Positions 29,901-44,900 of a stretch of DNA of 64,000 nt are shown here, piece after piece. This DNA is from Owenia fusiformis (taxonomy: Eukaryota > Annelida > Polychaeta > Sabellida > Oweniidae). Position 1 is the first letter of the stretch. Each line of letters begins with the position of its first letter. A model generated the notes under the pieces. It saw nothing but the letters and a program-made list of their open reading frames with translations, had not been told where the DNA came from and did not search any database. The DNA lies in assembly GCA_903813345.2 (NCBI GenBank), contig CAIIXF020000012.1:5829001-5893000 (forward strand). Reading direction: 5' to 3'. Both the position numbers and the translations under genes were made by a program.

Positions 29901-32900
29901 TTGTGTTCTTCAAAAATAATAGATTGATAGTGTTACATCAAAGAATTCATTGATTGGAATATTCTAGATCTCATTTTTTACAATAGTAGTGAAAAGGTGT
30001 TTACCTTTTATCCTGTAACTTGTATTTAAGTAACTAACTATTTGAAAACATTTTTCACATGATGTTTCAAAAATCTCAGTACAAATCTGAAATATTTTAT
30101 CAGTTCATGAAATCAGTTAAAACTTTGTGTGAGTTAGTCTTACATACTAAGTACGATTTATTAATACATGAACAAAACCCATTTCACAAAATACCAAAGT
30201 TGTCACCCTTGGATTAATCTGTCTACGAAAATTCATGTTTAGGGCCAGTGTGGATTTCACATTGTCCAGATATGTATAAAATAATATTTTTCCCATTTCC
30301 AAAGGTGTAGAGACATATTATGTAATGTTAGGCAATAGCATAAATCTCAGTGACTTATTTATAAGATTAAAGGTTGATATAATTTAGTGTAATATGTATA
30401 ATGTTAAAACTGCATGTTAATATTTAAGAAGAAACGATTCCCTGGGGATACAAGTAATTACTACTCTCTACATAGGACAAATACATATACAGTTTTTATG
30501 TCACCACCACAAGTGCCATATTCTCTAACATTTTCGTGGATTTTTGGTAGCTGCAATGGTCTCTCAAGCGAGTTTGAATATGAAATAATATTAGTAAAAG
30601 CTATTCTGGTTGGGTAGCTGGATTTCGATTGACCTATTCTGATTGGGTAATTCTAGATCATAACAGCACTATCTTTATTTCAAGATTGAGACTCTTTTTG
30701 AAAAGGGTAGATATAAGAGGAAACGTGTGCTATGCCCCTTTATCCCTTTTCTTATTTTCTAAATGATGAAGGTCTACTAGCAAAGTATTTGAATTTTGGA
30801 CCAGTAACAGTATTTTTTCCCCAATACATGCTAAGAAATAATACTTTGATTTTTTGTATATTTCTTTATCTTTGATTTACAAACCCCTCTAAATGTTTGG
30901 TATCACCAATCTCATCTATTGAACCTTGTCTCAAAAGATTTTCATCTTTGGCGATTTTTAGTAAAAGAATCACCATGGAATCAGTCAAAACTTTTTCGAT
31001 CTAATATTATTGGGGAAAAATTTAATTTCAAACATTTAAACAGACTTTAACACGCAATAAAATTTAGAGTCAGTGTTACCAATTTTTGATGAGGATATAT
31101 TTTCAAGGAGTTATAATGCAAGTAAAATAAGATAATTTTTTCAAGTATTACTAATACTAGATTATGAAACATCTTTTTGATCCTAAATTTCCCATATGAT
31201 TTCATTTGATTTCAAACGAAATTCAATGAATCGTAAGAGTCAAGTCTAGCACCTTTTCATTTACGATTACTTATAAATGATAAATTATGCTTTGATGTAT
31301 TTGGTGTTAAATGGCCGCCACTTTCAATTTTACACCCAGTAGACAAAACAGCGTTGAATCAGTCACAGTTTTATATATCATAAATGATATTATATTATAT
31401 ACAGTGATATAACAATAGTATAATCATATAATGTGTAAATATCATTTGATCTTTTTATATTTTTTAAAAATATGGTAAGAAAAAAATGGATATGAAATTA
31501 TTTGAAACCTTTTGATATCCTCGCTTGTATATATTTGTAACATATCGTTACAGCCATATTTTGTGACTGTCACTTAATGATGGCATTCGGCATTTAAAAT
31601 GTTAAACTTTGGTTATTTCAACTTGGTTTTTCTTTTCAAGTATAACTCAGAAATATATTTATTTATGGAGTTAAAATATGGTACTATTTTGAATATTTTG
31701 TTTTATGTCTAAGCATGAATTATAAATTTTGTCGAAAAAAGTTATTATGTTGCAATAGAAATACATATTTATGATCTCTATTTACTTTCATTAATTCCAT
31801 CAGTTTCTAAAATTTTCTAACATGGACAAATGCATAAAAAGGCAGATGTTGTTAACTATAAGACCCCAGCACTGTTAGCAAATGCAGGTATTGTTTTTGC
31901 CATCGCTGATTCTTTTTAAGACCCTCCAAGAAGTATTCTTTTAGCCACAGTATCAGATGCATTAATTGTCCTATTACCCCATACTGTCAAATATGTTGGA
32001 TTTATATTTAATAAAATTAAAACTATGTTTAGCTTATATAACACAAGGTTAAACATGTATACATAGTCATTCAAAACACCTGTATTGTTGTTATATAATT
32101 TTATCATATTATCACCAAGAGCAAATTTTCTTATAATAAATTTGAAAGTTAATCTTTCGCACAATGGGTTCTCCTTAGAGTCAAAAATCCATATACGCAG
32201 GTGTCAACACTAATTTGTGACACATAGCGTAAAAAGTGTGTAGTTCATTTTAATCCACACTTAACAACCTTTCCATTCGCATTTCCCTCGCTCAAAATTT
32301 CCACCCCGTCATCTTTTTCCACCAATTTCACACAGAATTTGTATCGTTTTTCTCGTTTTATTGAATTTTGAAGCAATTAAGAATATGCTTCTTTATGTAT
32401 ATTTAGTGTTTGTCAAATTGGTTTCATAGTTTTTGTCCGAGAGTTAATTTAAATGAGCTGCATCATATTTTTGGGGCTTAAGTTATCCCTACACTTAAAG
32501 CAACTCAAACTTGTCAAAAGTCGATATCCCATAATATACCTTGATAAATTAAGTCAATGTGAAGTAATTCAAAGCACTGATTGACTTAACTCCGATGATA
32601 TAAACTTATTTAAATCAACACCTGCGTTTTCCATTGCATTCTCTTTTCCCTGATTTTAAAATGAACAATTACTTTTTTTGACAATTTCAATTATTGGTGC
32701 AGCAAAGAGTATTTTCTAAAAATTGTCACAATTTTGACTTTTTCACAATTTTCACAATATGGACACCTTTCCATGTTATGCTAATTTTCAAGTCCAACTG
32801 CTCTGCCTTCATTTAACGATAATCCTTTGATTTAAGGTTACCTGGCAAACATTTTGAATAGATATATGTTATAACTTTCAATCTTAATCAGATATATCTT

Positions 32901-35900
32901 TTATTTTGGACATTAAATGGGATTGCACTTTTATCCACTTTTCTTTGCTATCCCTTTAAGACTCAACATACATGTTAATTGAAGTGTTGTTTTCACAATT
33001 TATTTACCCATTTTCCCATTTCTTATTTTCTGTATTTTTATTCATTTATAATCTTCACTATTTACAGGATATTGACAATCCAAAAAATCTTTAACCAACA
33101 ATTATGATATTAATTTAAACACATTAAATTAGAATATTATATGACATTATATTGTAGTATATTATTAAAAACTATGCCTTATGACTTATAGTACTAATCT
33201 TATGAATATATAAAATTGTCTAATTACTTTTGATGAATATCCGTAATATTCAATGTTTGCACTTCCTTTGGATAAACTCTAATTTGCGGCCGAAACTATA
33301 ATCTTACTTATGGGATAATTATAAGATTGACGATACTGTAGCTGCCAAAATTGTTCATTCGGACAGCTCAAAAGACACTTGTTTTCCAAAACATTAAAAA
33401 TATTGATTGCCCATTTCTAAACGACTGAACACATTGGAAATGGTGTCTAATCCTTCCCCGCAATCAACTTCAAGCCATCTTCTTATTTATATATCTATTG
33501 ATATCACAGATTAATGATAACTTAAAAAAATATAATTTGAAGATGGCTAAGAATGTTGTTAGTCAGTTATGAAATTGTTATGTATAATATTATGAATATG
33601 ATGAATAGAATATTGAGATATCGCTTGAAATTTTTCTGGAGGGGATGTGTCAATTTTGGTAAAGTCAAAAATATCTGATTATTGGGTCTAATTTAATGTT
33701 AGATATTAAACTACAAGCTGATATTTAAGTTGAAAAGTTGCAATTATAATGTCAAACAACATCAACATTGAGTTCTTGATGTAACCAAATAAAATTGTTG
33801 TACACCCCCCTCCATAAGTTTGACCATAAGTTCACATTGGTTAGTGTATAAAGCATGTTTCAATTTCAATTTCCACGTAGCTCCTTAATTAAAAAAATTT
33901 GGAAATTTATTAAAAAATCATTCATGAATTTATTAAAATCACAAGACATGATCAGGATTTAACATACAACTGCCAGTTTCTGTATTTTTCAAGGGGAGTG
34001 GATGCTTTGGATGTTTCTATTCATGAGCTCCATTTTAGTTTGTTTTTTTTAATTAATTTTAAATTAAAATGTTTAATTTTCACACATGTGTCTAAAATCT
34101 ATTTTTAATTGAAAAATGTTGAATTGATATTATTTAAGTCGATTGGTCATTCTGCTTGCTCAATGTTTTATTGATCAATGGATGTGACAAACAATACTTT
34201 TGGATGGTAAATAATTTTGTTACAGTAGGTCTGTATCCTTAAAGCAGTTTATCAAAGTTTGAAATAAAAAGTAAATTGGTTTTTCTGCTTGCTCAATATT
34301 GTATTGATCAATGGATATGACAAATGGTACTTTTGGATGGTAAATAATTTTGTTACAGAATAGGACTGCATCCTTAAAGCAGTTTATCAAAGTTTGAAAT
34401 AAAAAGAAATTGGTTTTTCTGCTTGCTCAATATTGTATTGATCAATGGATATGACAAATGGTACTTTTGGTTGGTAAATAATTTTGTTACAGTAGGTCTG
34501 TATCCTTAAAGTAGTTTTAAATTTAAAAAAAATTGAAATTGACTGATGACGTAATATTATTCTGATGATTGAATGTGTCAGATTATATAATCAAAGTCTG
34601 ATGACTGACACATTACCTGGCTATCAGGTACATGTTGTTAAGCTTAGATGACCATATGATGTTTGTTGCTATGGTAACTTATGTAATATCTGGCTCATCA
34701 AACAAATAAATAAACAAACACACAAAAACAAACAATCAAACAAACAAACTAACTTGCCAATGGCAACAGCACATTGTTTCAAAAGAAAAAAATTGATTGA
34801 CACATGAGGATATGTCATCCAATTGATGTCATTTAATTTACAACTGTGCACATTTCCTTAATTTAAATCTTAAGGAGTCAGGAGTGTGTGAAGAGAGTTA
34901 ATTCCAAATGAGTACCTCTAACTTCTACTAAGCCTTTTCACTGTCGTCTCAGATTACATCTAAGTTTCTTAAAACACCTGTAATAATTCTCTCACAATTT
35001 TCGACCCATTTTAATGCTTATATTCACCCATTTTTACATTCCATTAAAAAAAATCTGAAAATAACAAATCATATCAATAGGTTTACTATGTATTAAGAGT
35101 GAGAATATTTGGTCTAGGAAGAATTTATCATTCAAATTAAATAGTGAAATTTTAAGAATGGGGCACGCACTTACCTCTTAAAAGTTACTAAAAATTACAA
35201 TCTAAGCACTATTAGTGATACAGCGTACCTTTCTTAAAAGTTCAGAGCGTTCAAATTTTTTTCATGCCAAATTCTTTATATAACTACACTACGAGACTAG
35301 ACTAATCTGAAAGGTGTCAACGAGTGTAAACCTATTATATTTTCAAAGTGCCATGAATTGATTGTATAACAAAATATCAGATGCCAAATTTTTTAATTCA
35401 ATTTGCGAATTTGATTCTCTGAAATTTACAAAATATTATGCATAGCCCAAGGGTGAGAATTAACTTTAGAATTTTCATTTATGTTACGCAAGATTACGTC
35501 TAAATGCAAAGGAAAGTTTTATTAATTTTAAAGGACTCTGTGTTTATTTATTTGATGTTGAGCGTGTTTTTATTAGCAGTAATCTTCTTGAAATAATATT
35601 GTAATGAACTCAATCCAAAAGAAACCTTGTATTTACAAATGCCCCCTATAGGTATTCTATAACACAATGTAAAGCTGTTAATAGAGTGACTTTTGAAATG
35701 TGAAAGAATAAAGAATCAACTGTACATTCTCAAATTTTCTGTATGTCATACGTTTTCAATTATCATTTTTTTACAAATGCCCCTCCTCTTAGCTAGCTGT
35801 TAATAGAGAGAATTTTGAAATGTGAAAGAATATAGAATCAATTGTACTTTCTAAAATTTACATGTTTTAATAATTATAATTACCAAAAATTAATGAAATG

Positions 35901-38900
35901 GGTAATAAAGAAAAAAGTTATGGTGCAAAACAGGCTTTAAAATTAAAATATTTCAATTAACATAATGTCATGGTATTTCCCCCTTTTTTGTAAAATTGCA
36001 TAACTACCTTAAGCCCTCAAATCACTGAATCAATATGACTTATTATGAATTTTTGATTATATTATTTTTTGGTTGTCTTTTAAAAACTTTCAAGTTTTGA
36101 AATTTTACAATTTTTAGTAAATCATTTTTCATTTTTTACATTTTCAGGCGGATGTTTCCAATATTTAAAATTCTCCTAGAGGGCCTTGATCCGCATGCGA
36201 AATACATACTATTGGTAGATTTGGTTCCTATTGACGACTGTCGCTACAAATATCACAACTCAGAGTGGGTGGTGACAGGGAAAGCCGAACCTCACATGCC
36301 AGGACGTCTCTATATTCATCCCGATTCCCCCGCATCTGGAGCTCATTGGATGAAACAAAGTGTATCATTTCATAAGATGAAACTCACAAATAACAATCTA
36401 GATCAGAATGGCCATGTGAGTATATTTTTTATTGTTGTCATATATTTATTTTAAAGGCCCTGTGCAAAGTTTAATAATTTTTTTTATAATTTTTATACTG
36501 TTTCCATGACTTTGAAAATTGTTATATAGTTATTTTTCAATTTTTCAAACCACTTTATATATCTTGATTATATTTGGTAAAACTACAATATATAAGCCAA
36601 AATGGTTCAAACTTTTTACGGGGCCTTTAAGCAAATGACAAACTAGTACATCTACAATCACCCAGTGCTTACATATTTATTGCCACGTTTCCCTCATAAT
36701 TCACGTCAAGTCATAAAAATGGTGAATCGCTGAAACGAGCATAGGGAAATTAAACGAACATTACCTTTGCTTTAATAAGAACCGTTCGCCATAACAATTC
36801 TTTAAGAGTCATTCACATAAACATTCTGTCAATTACTCCGTCTAATTAATGGTAACTTTCCAGTAATTTTGATCTAGAGCCGGGGTTATGTACATATATA
36901 CCGTTTTAACATCATCATAGGATGGGGTCACTCACTACAGTGTCATGATTAATTCAATTATTTCAAACTCAATTTCATCTGATCTATTTATGATGATGTC
37001 CTTTAAAGGGAGACACCGTTACTAATTCTTTACGAACTTCCCATAAACCGTAGCTGGCATTATTAAAATGTTACGATGCAGAATTTTACCAAAAATGTTT
37101 TGCCTCACTTTCAAAATATTTGCCTTGCCTACTTCTGGCTATGCCCCTGACTATAAACATGCAGCTAAATATCTACAATTAAAATTCATTATAATTCAAA
37201 AAGCCCATCAACTACAGGTTAACTGAAAACTGGAGAAACTAAGAAATACATGAAAAATAATATAAAAGTGAATTGTCTTCTATTTATACATATCAATTTA
37301 TAATCAATAATAATGAAATAATAAACACTAATTACAAATTAGCTTGTTGTTATTGGCTGAATAATTGTTTTAGAGCAAAATTAGCTTTACTTTACTTATT
37401 GAACACCCTGTATAATTTCAGATAATCTTGAACTCAATGCATAAATACCAACCCAGGTTCCATGTGGTTCAGGCTAATGATATATTCACCATGAGGTGGA
37501 ATAGTTTTAACACATACTCGTTTGAGGAGACATCATTTATAGCAGTTACAGCCTACCAGAATGAACAGGTCAGTAAAGCTTAAATTATATGTATTTACAG
37601 GGTGATACAAAAAAGGAACCTTCTCATTTGTGTTACCCTGTAAATGAAAACATAGAATATATGAGATCTCATTTTGTGTTTTCAGGGTAATACAAAAATG
37701 CAACCCTCTAGTTTTTTTGTGTCACCAAGTAATCAAAAACAAAAAATACACGAGATCTCAATTTGTATTCATTAACATTATATTTATTTATTAACAGGGT
37801 GACACAAGAAATTCAACCTTTTAATTTTTGTGTCACCCTGTAAATGAATAAATGTAATGTTGATTTAAACACAGAATATATGGGATATCATTTTGTGTTT
37901 TCATTAACATTATATTTATTTATTTACTGGGTGACACAAGAAATTCAACCTTTTAATTTTTGTGTCACCCTTTAATAAATAAATGTGATGTTAATGAAAA
38001 CGCAGAATACATGGGATCTGATTTTGTGTTTTCATTAATACCATATTTATTTATTTGAAAGGTAACACAAAAGATTCAGCCTTCTAATTTTGTGTGTCAT
38101 ATACCATATATGGAAATCTTCTGCAGCAAAGTCATATAAAATATTTACATTCCGTCACATTTTGAGAAGATTCATATTTAGTCTCCAGTAATAAAGAAAA
38201 GCAGTACAAAAGGCTTATATTGTATTTGGGATTGCACCAACACCAACAGCTCCAAATTATTCCACACTGTCTACCTTAAAACATAACTGTAATTCTGCTT
38301 AAATACCAACTGACCTACCTTAGTATACTTAAATAATGTTATTTGTTTTATTTTCTCTTCCAGATTACACAATTAAAGATTGATAATAACCCATTTGCAA
38401 AAGGATTCAGAGACAATGGAATGGGCAGAAGGTAAAAATCTCTTTATCATTTATATAATTTATAGGGGTTTTATCTCAGTTTTAAAATAAAATCTCCAAA
38501 ATTCTTTCATCTAATTTAACATTGAGCTCATCTTTTCCCGATTTCCTTTGTTTAATCCGCTTGTCACATCAAATCCAAGAAAACTTCAATCAGATATCAG
38601 TTCATTCACAAAGTCAACCCTAAATGATTATAATGTAATTTACTCGGTGAACCCTCACATTGGATTAAAATCCATTTTGAAGATGTTTTAAGTACTTGAA
38701 TGTTGTAACTAATTGTGTATTGTTACCGATTATTGTCAGTTCATACAGATTTTTGATGTTTTATCTGTGCTGGTTATATCTAAGTGTTTTGTACTGAGTT
38801 TTGTAAAGTTGGACCCGGGTGAACTGCGATAAATATAAAAATTGGAATAACATCTATTGTCGTCTGGAGTCATGGGTCATTATGGTCAGATTTTGAAATG

Positions 38901-41900
38901 GGAAATATGGTACAAGAGTGGAATCAACAAGGATTATGGTAAACAGTAGTGTCAGAATTATGAATCGTATTGAAAAAAACTCTTGCTAAGCAATTGCAAT
39001 CCTCTCAAATGGGATTTTTTATATAAAAGACGTATAGAAATGCCAAAGAATAAATTAAGGGCATCTGAATTTAATATAGAGCTATTGAATGGAAAGGTAG
39101 AACCAAAAAGAAATGTTATTCATTCCCAGTATGTAGTGCATTAAGGGTAGTTAAAAAATACACCATAACCCATATAAATAATACAGACCAACTATAAAAC
39201 CCACCTCAATACCTTATTTTAACATCAATGAATATAGATAGTGCTCCAAATCCAATTGGTTTTTATTATCTCAGTAATGGCATGTAACAATTGAATAATA
39301 AGACGTTCAGATTTAATACTTCAATCTTTTACTAGCCATGTGTTCCAGTTAACACCAGTTACAAACTTCGGCTTTTTTACAATCTGAAAAAAGTGCCGAT
39401 TCTCACACCAAGGTGTAATTTTTGGTAAGAATTTGTCATTAAGCATATACCATAATTTCTAAGTCGTGATTTTTCTTGAAAAATGCGTCCTAGTGGGGAA
39501 GGAAAGTGTTGGCATGTGGTAACGTTGCGTTACTATTATTTCAAAATAGTAAATTTACTGACATTTTGAAAGATGCCAGTCACACCATTTCAGCACTAAC
39601 TACTTCTAGAGGTAATTATTTTCACAAGTTTTAATCACTTTTGGTTTCGCCAAATTGAAAAAAGTGTTACTATGGTAACTACTTTTTTTCAATTTGGGTT
39701 TACCCAGGCACCTGTCATATATTTAGAGTTCAAAAATGTGACAATTTGTCTCCTAACAAATCAGTCTTTCAGATCTCTACATTATATTAAGACAAGAAAG
39801 AGTAATGTACTTGACAAATAGATCTCTCTTTTGGGAGGCAATGGGTATACTCAGTACAGCATGTGATACAGCTGAATTTTTTACTTCACATTGCTTTTCC
39901 AAAGAAACTAAAACAATAAAATAAACAAACAATCAAGTTAAGAATACTAATTCAAGTTGTTGAATAGATGAACAATATTTTTAACCTGAATTCTAATATG
40001 ATACGTGATGTCACAATAGCTAGAACAATTAATTTACTGGTCTATATTGGAGTTATGTATGACCGCTAAAATTCATAAATGAATTCTGAATTCTAATATG
40101 ATACGTGATGTCACAATAGCTAGAACAATTGATTTATTGGTCTATATTGGAGTATGTATGACCGGTAAAATTCATAAATGCAAATAGCTGTTTCTTGTCT
40201 GTTTATCATATTAGAATAGTTTTATGATTTATGACAAATATATAACCTCAAATTTTATTCTGGCCATTGCAAAAGACCTCAATCGCTACGCGATTTCGGT
40301 TTTTTAACAATGAACAGAATAAAATTTTAAAATATTAAAACTTTAGTGAAGTGCTGATATAAGAGAACACAGTTGTAATATCATATTGTAATATCACAAA
40401 GTTATAATGCACCCATTTATGATTTGCACCCATTTATGATTTATTAATACAAAGTTATAAAAGCACAACATTATATTTTTGATTACACAATCAATAGACT
40501 GGGACACAAACTTTTTTCCTTACCGTAGTTAGTAGAATGACAATTGAAAAATTTGATATTACACTTTTTCACTTGTATCAGTTAGTTCGATTTTTGGTAT
40601 GCCTTGTTATTTTTAGATATCAACTACAAGATTCTAAATCTTATGTAAATGGAGTTGATTTGCTGATTTGATAAAAAATTAATATCTGTTGGGATGTAAA
40701 AATGTCTATAAACATTTTGAACTGAACTAGAACATTTTTGTTTATACGTATCAATTCAGAAAAATCAAAATGAAAAATATTGATTCCATCTCTTTCATTG
40801 TTAAGGATTGTGATAAAATCTGCCAAAATCTTGTTAAAAAGCATGAATTCAGACACAAAATAACTGTTTCTTATATCACATATATCGTTAAATCTAGTGA
40901 CTATCTGGTGACTATACACACACAAAGTCTGCTTAAAATGTAAGAAATGCTCAGCATTCTCTGTTCCATTTGACAAATTACTTTGCTAATTTTTTCGAGA
41001 TCCTTATGAAAACCTCCGCCGAAATCACACCTCCTTCTCGGGAGATTTCAATTATTTTCTCCACAGAACCATCTAGATAATTACAACTGGCCACGGTAAA
41101 AGTATCCGTCTGCTTTTGATTATTCCAATTATCTCCTAAAAATTTGACTGAACTGTCAAATTTTATTACATTTATATAATATTTAAAGTGTCAACTTCAT
41201 TTCTTGTTATTTTATTCCTCGCTAATTCCACTCTATTTTACCGTATTTTCCATTTTATAACATGGCCATTATAACATAATTTGGAAGTTGGAAGGGACAT
41301 CAACGTTTATGTGCTAAATCCTGTACCTTCTAACAAGAAAATCTCCCTAGTTTTCTCCCAGGGAAAGAATTATCGTAAATTGTTTCTTTATAATTTTATT
41401 AGATTGCCTCTTGGGGTAAAATTGTGGTATCCGTTAAATAAACCTTAGTTTTAGTTGATGACCCTTTAAATGCATTTCCGCACCAAAACTTATGATATCT
41501 GCTAAACTCATTTAGCTAATTTCTCTTTAAAATTTGAATGAAGTGTCTATTTTTCTCACATTTTTGTATAATATAAAGAATATTCTACACTTCTGTGAAA
41601 TTAATTCTTTGCCGATCCTATACTTTTTTTCAATAAATTGAAGAAAGAAAACATGTCCATTGTAACATTTCGTTTGAGACTTTGAACACGAGTTAATTTG
41701 ATATATGAAATTAGAGCGCTGGGAGATCTGACCTATTACATTACTTGTCTATTTCTATCTATCTATTCTTTTGAAACATTAAAACTTTGGGGAAAATGAG
41801 GCATTTTGGGCCTTCTTTCGTTGAATGCCGAAAACCTCAAATGTGGATGCAAATTACTCCTTTCATGCTCATTTATTGAATATAAAATGAATATCGGACG

Positions 41901-44900
41901 GTGATTTTGTTTTATTTAAAGTTAAGTATAAAAAGTTAATACATAGTACTAATATGTAGTTTATACACACATGCATGTAAATTTACTCATTATGGAATCT
42001 TGATTGCTTTCATATATTTTTATCAGATATTGAGAAAGGTACTATATATATCTATATCACTGGGAACAATTCTCCAGAATAATTTGAACAAAAACAATTT
42101 CTGCAGTATCAAAAGTTCAGTTAAATCAAAACAATTTCTGCAATATCAATAGTTCAGTTAAATTAAAACAATTTCTGCAATATCAATAGTTCAGTTAAAT
42201 TAAAACAATTTCTGCAATATCAATAGTTCAGTTAAATTTTTTGGTACAATAATTTGGAACAAAAGAGCCAAAAGAAACTTTGTTTATTTATTGACAATTT
42301 GTTCCATATAACTGAATAATATGTCACCAGCAGAAACTCCTCAAAGAAACTTTGTGACTTATTATGTGTTGTATATTTCTAGGGACCGCCTGCCGCACTT
42401 TGGAAAGCGTATGATTGGTCTAGAAAGTTCTATCACTTCTGATTCCGAAGAAGATAAAGGTATGTATCAACCCTTTGAAAGACCTTGACTTCTATCCACT
42501 CTTAAATTAAAGGTCATTTAACCACATATTGGATCATTAAGATATTATTCTAAAATGCTAAGTTAGGGGGTTAAAACTAGATATTTTCGTCACATCATGA
42601 AATATGATTGATTAATTTCAGTTAACATTAATGATGTCATAAACAATAGGCAATTTACAATGCAAGTAAACAAAAGATTAAAAGACAATTTGAACGGAAA
42701 TATATTGAATATCCGGCAGTTTTCAAATTACGACTGACGTGTCTAATCTAGCGATTTTCCCCAAAGCCACATTTCGATTCACTCTCAAGCGTTCCTCCAC
42801 TAAAATTTGACTCGAATGACATAGAAGAAAATAGAGTTTTACAAAAGGTGTTGAATGTATCATTATTTTGTTTCTAGCACTGGAAATAATCATGGTATTA
42901 TCGTCCAAACACACGCAACATGTCGACTTTGACAATTCCGCACATCACTAACAAATCAACTCTCACACCTCACTCTATTTTCTGACTCCACCTCGAACAA
43001 CCATTTTTCTCAGATAATTAGCCGTACACTACAGTCCAATATTTGCGCCCTTTAATTTATTGTGACTATTTTCATAATGCAAAATTCTAGAAATTCCTGG
43101 AATTAACATGAAAACATATTCAGAAGTATTTAATGCATTTTAAAAAAATTGATTGATTTAACTTTTTTCAATTATGTTTTGCAACGGGAAATCATAAAGA
43201 AATGACGTGACTGGATCGTTTAAATTGTAAGACTCGCATTGAGCCGTAATGATGGCCCAACACACCATCGCAAAATAACATCAATTTACACCTTGGAAAA
43301 ATGATGGAGTCATCCTATTAGCCAATCATATCCCTTGAGACCATTCACTTCTCTGTTAATTGTACATTTAATGTTTCAACGAAGATTGCTGGTTGCCATA
43401 TGTTATAACTAGAAACTTAACTGTCCTAATTTGTAATTTTGTTTCGAGAAATGGACAATTTGCAAAATATGTGTTCCAATATTCTGGCCAATTAAGCTTG
43501 GTAATAACTACTATATCTAGTATAATATTCTAATGGAGCAATACAATTAATTTTTAGTCTCGAAAGGAAATCAGAGTGTCGCTGGTACAACAATAAAGCA
43601 TGATAATTTTAGTTTATACTTCATTTTGTGTTTCTTTAACTTAAGATTTTTCTTGTATTTATTTGACCCATTTAGAGGGTAGATAGAAGAATCTTGATAA
43701 ATCTGAAATGTTTTCCTGTAGAAGTGGAAATTTTATACTCATACTGTGTAAAAGTTTTATTTTGAGGTACATTAATTATTAAACCACATTCAGTAAAACC
43801 TTTATATCTTTATGCCTCTTTATAATGTGAACACTTTTTTCATTCCAATTTTAATCTGCAATAGACTTCAATGTTAAAAAAACTCAAAATATGAATCTCA
43901 TCCAAACACAATATTGTACCCTATATTTTGTGTTTTTTAGCCATTGCATACCTTACTTACTTCAACCCACCCCCCTCTCCCATCAACTCACATACACACT
44001 CTAATGGGTTATTAAGTGCACAAAACATTCAATGCATAAGTGGGTTAAATACTCAATGTAACAAAAAAACTGATATCAAAGGTATCATCAGATAATACAT
44101 GACTTGATGTTTCTCAGATGTTAGATTATAATGTAAGATACCAAAGTTGACTTGTTTGTCAAATCCAGATATTTCGTGTTCACTTATCTTGGGCATCTTC
44201 TTAATACATGCTATATATTTTAAACGCTACTTTACAAAACCATCACATGCCAAAAGTCACTAAAATGCTCAAACAGCAGTTTGAAAATAATTTTGAGAAA
44301 AAATCTCTTCTGAAACTATTATATTGTTTTTATTTGCATTATTAATTAATTAATTCTTATTGATACAAGGATACATTATTTGATAATGATGTTGCATGCA
44401 ATTGTTTCGGTATTTAAAGTCACTTAACACATCGATTTTCAATAAAATTTATTTATAATTAATAATATAATTTAATAATGAAGTAATTTATTTGTTTCCA
44501 GAATAGGATAATGTTCAACATGTAAACTAAAAATATGTTTTTGAAAACATGTTCACGGTTCATTATCATAGTACCATAATTCATTGACTAAAAAGCATGA
44601 TTAAATCAATATTTTTTTATTTTCAGAAGGCGACAAGAAGCGAGTTAGAGCGAGTGTCTCAGCATCGGAATCATCAAGTGCATCAATAGAAACAAAGGAT
44701 AAACCCCACACTGATACCCCTACATCGACGTACAAAGAACTTTCACGTCCCATCTCAAATTCCTTATCAGCGTTAAATCGAATGCGGAATCAAACTAGTC
44801 GAAATCCACTCCTACCGCCATCTTGTCAATATTTCCCGCAAAGTTCATCGTCATATTTTCCAAGTCCCGATGTTTATTACCAGCATGCAGCCCCTAGTGG

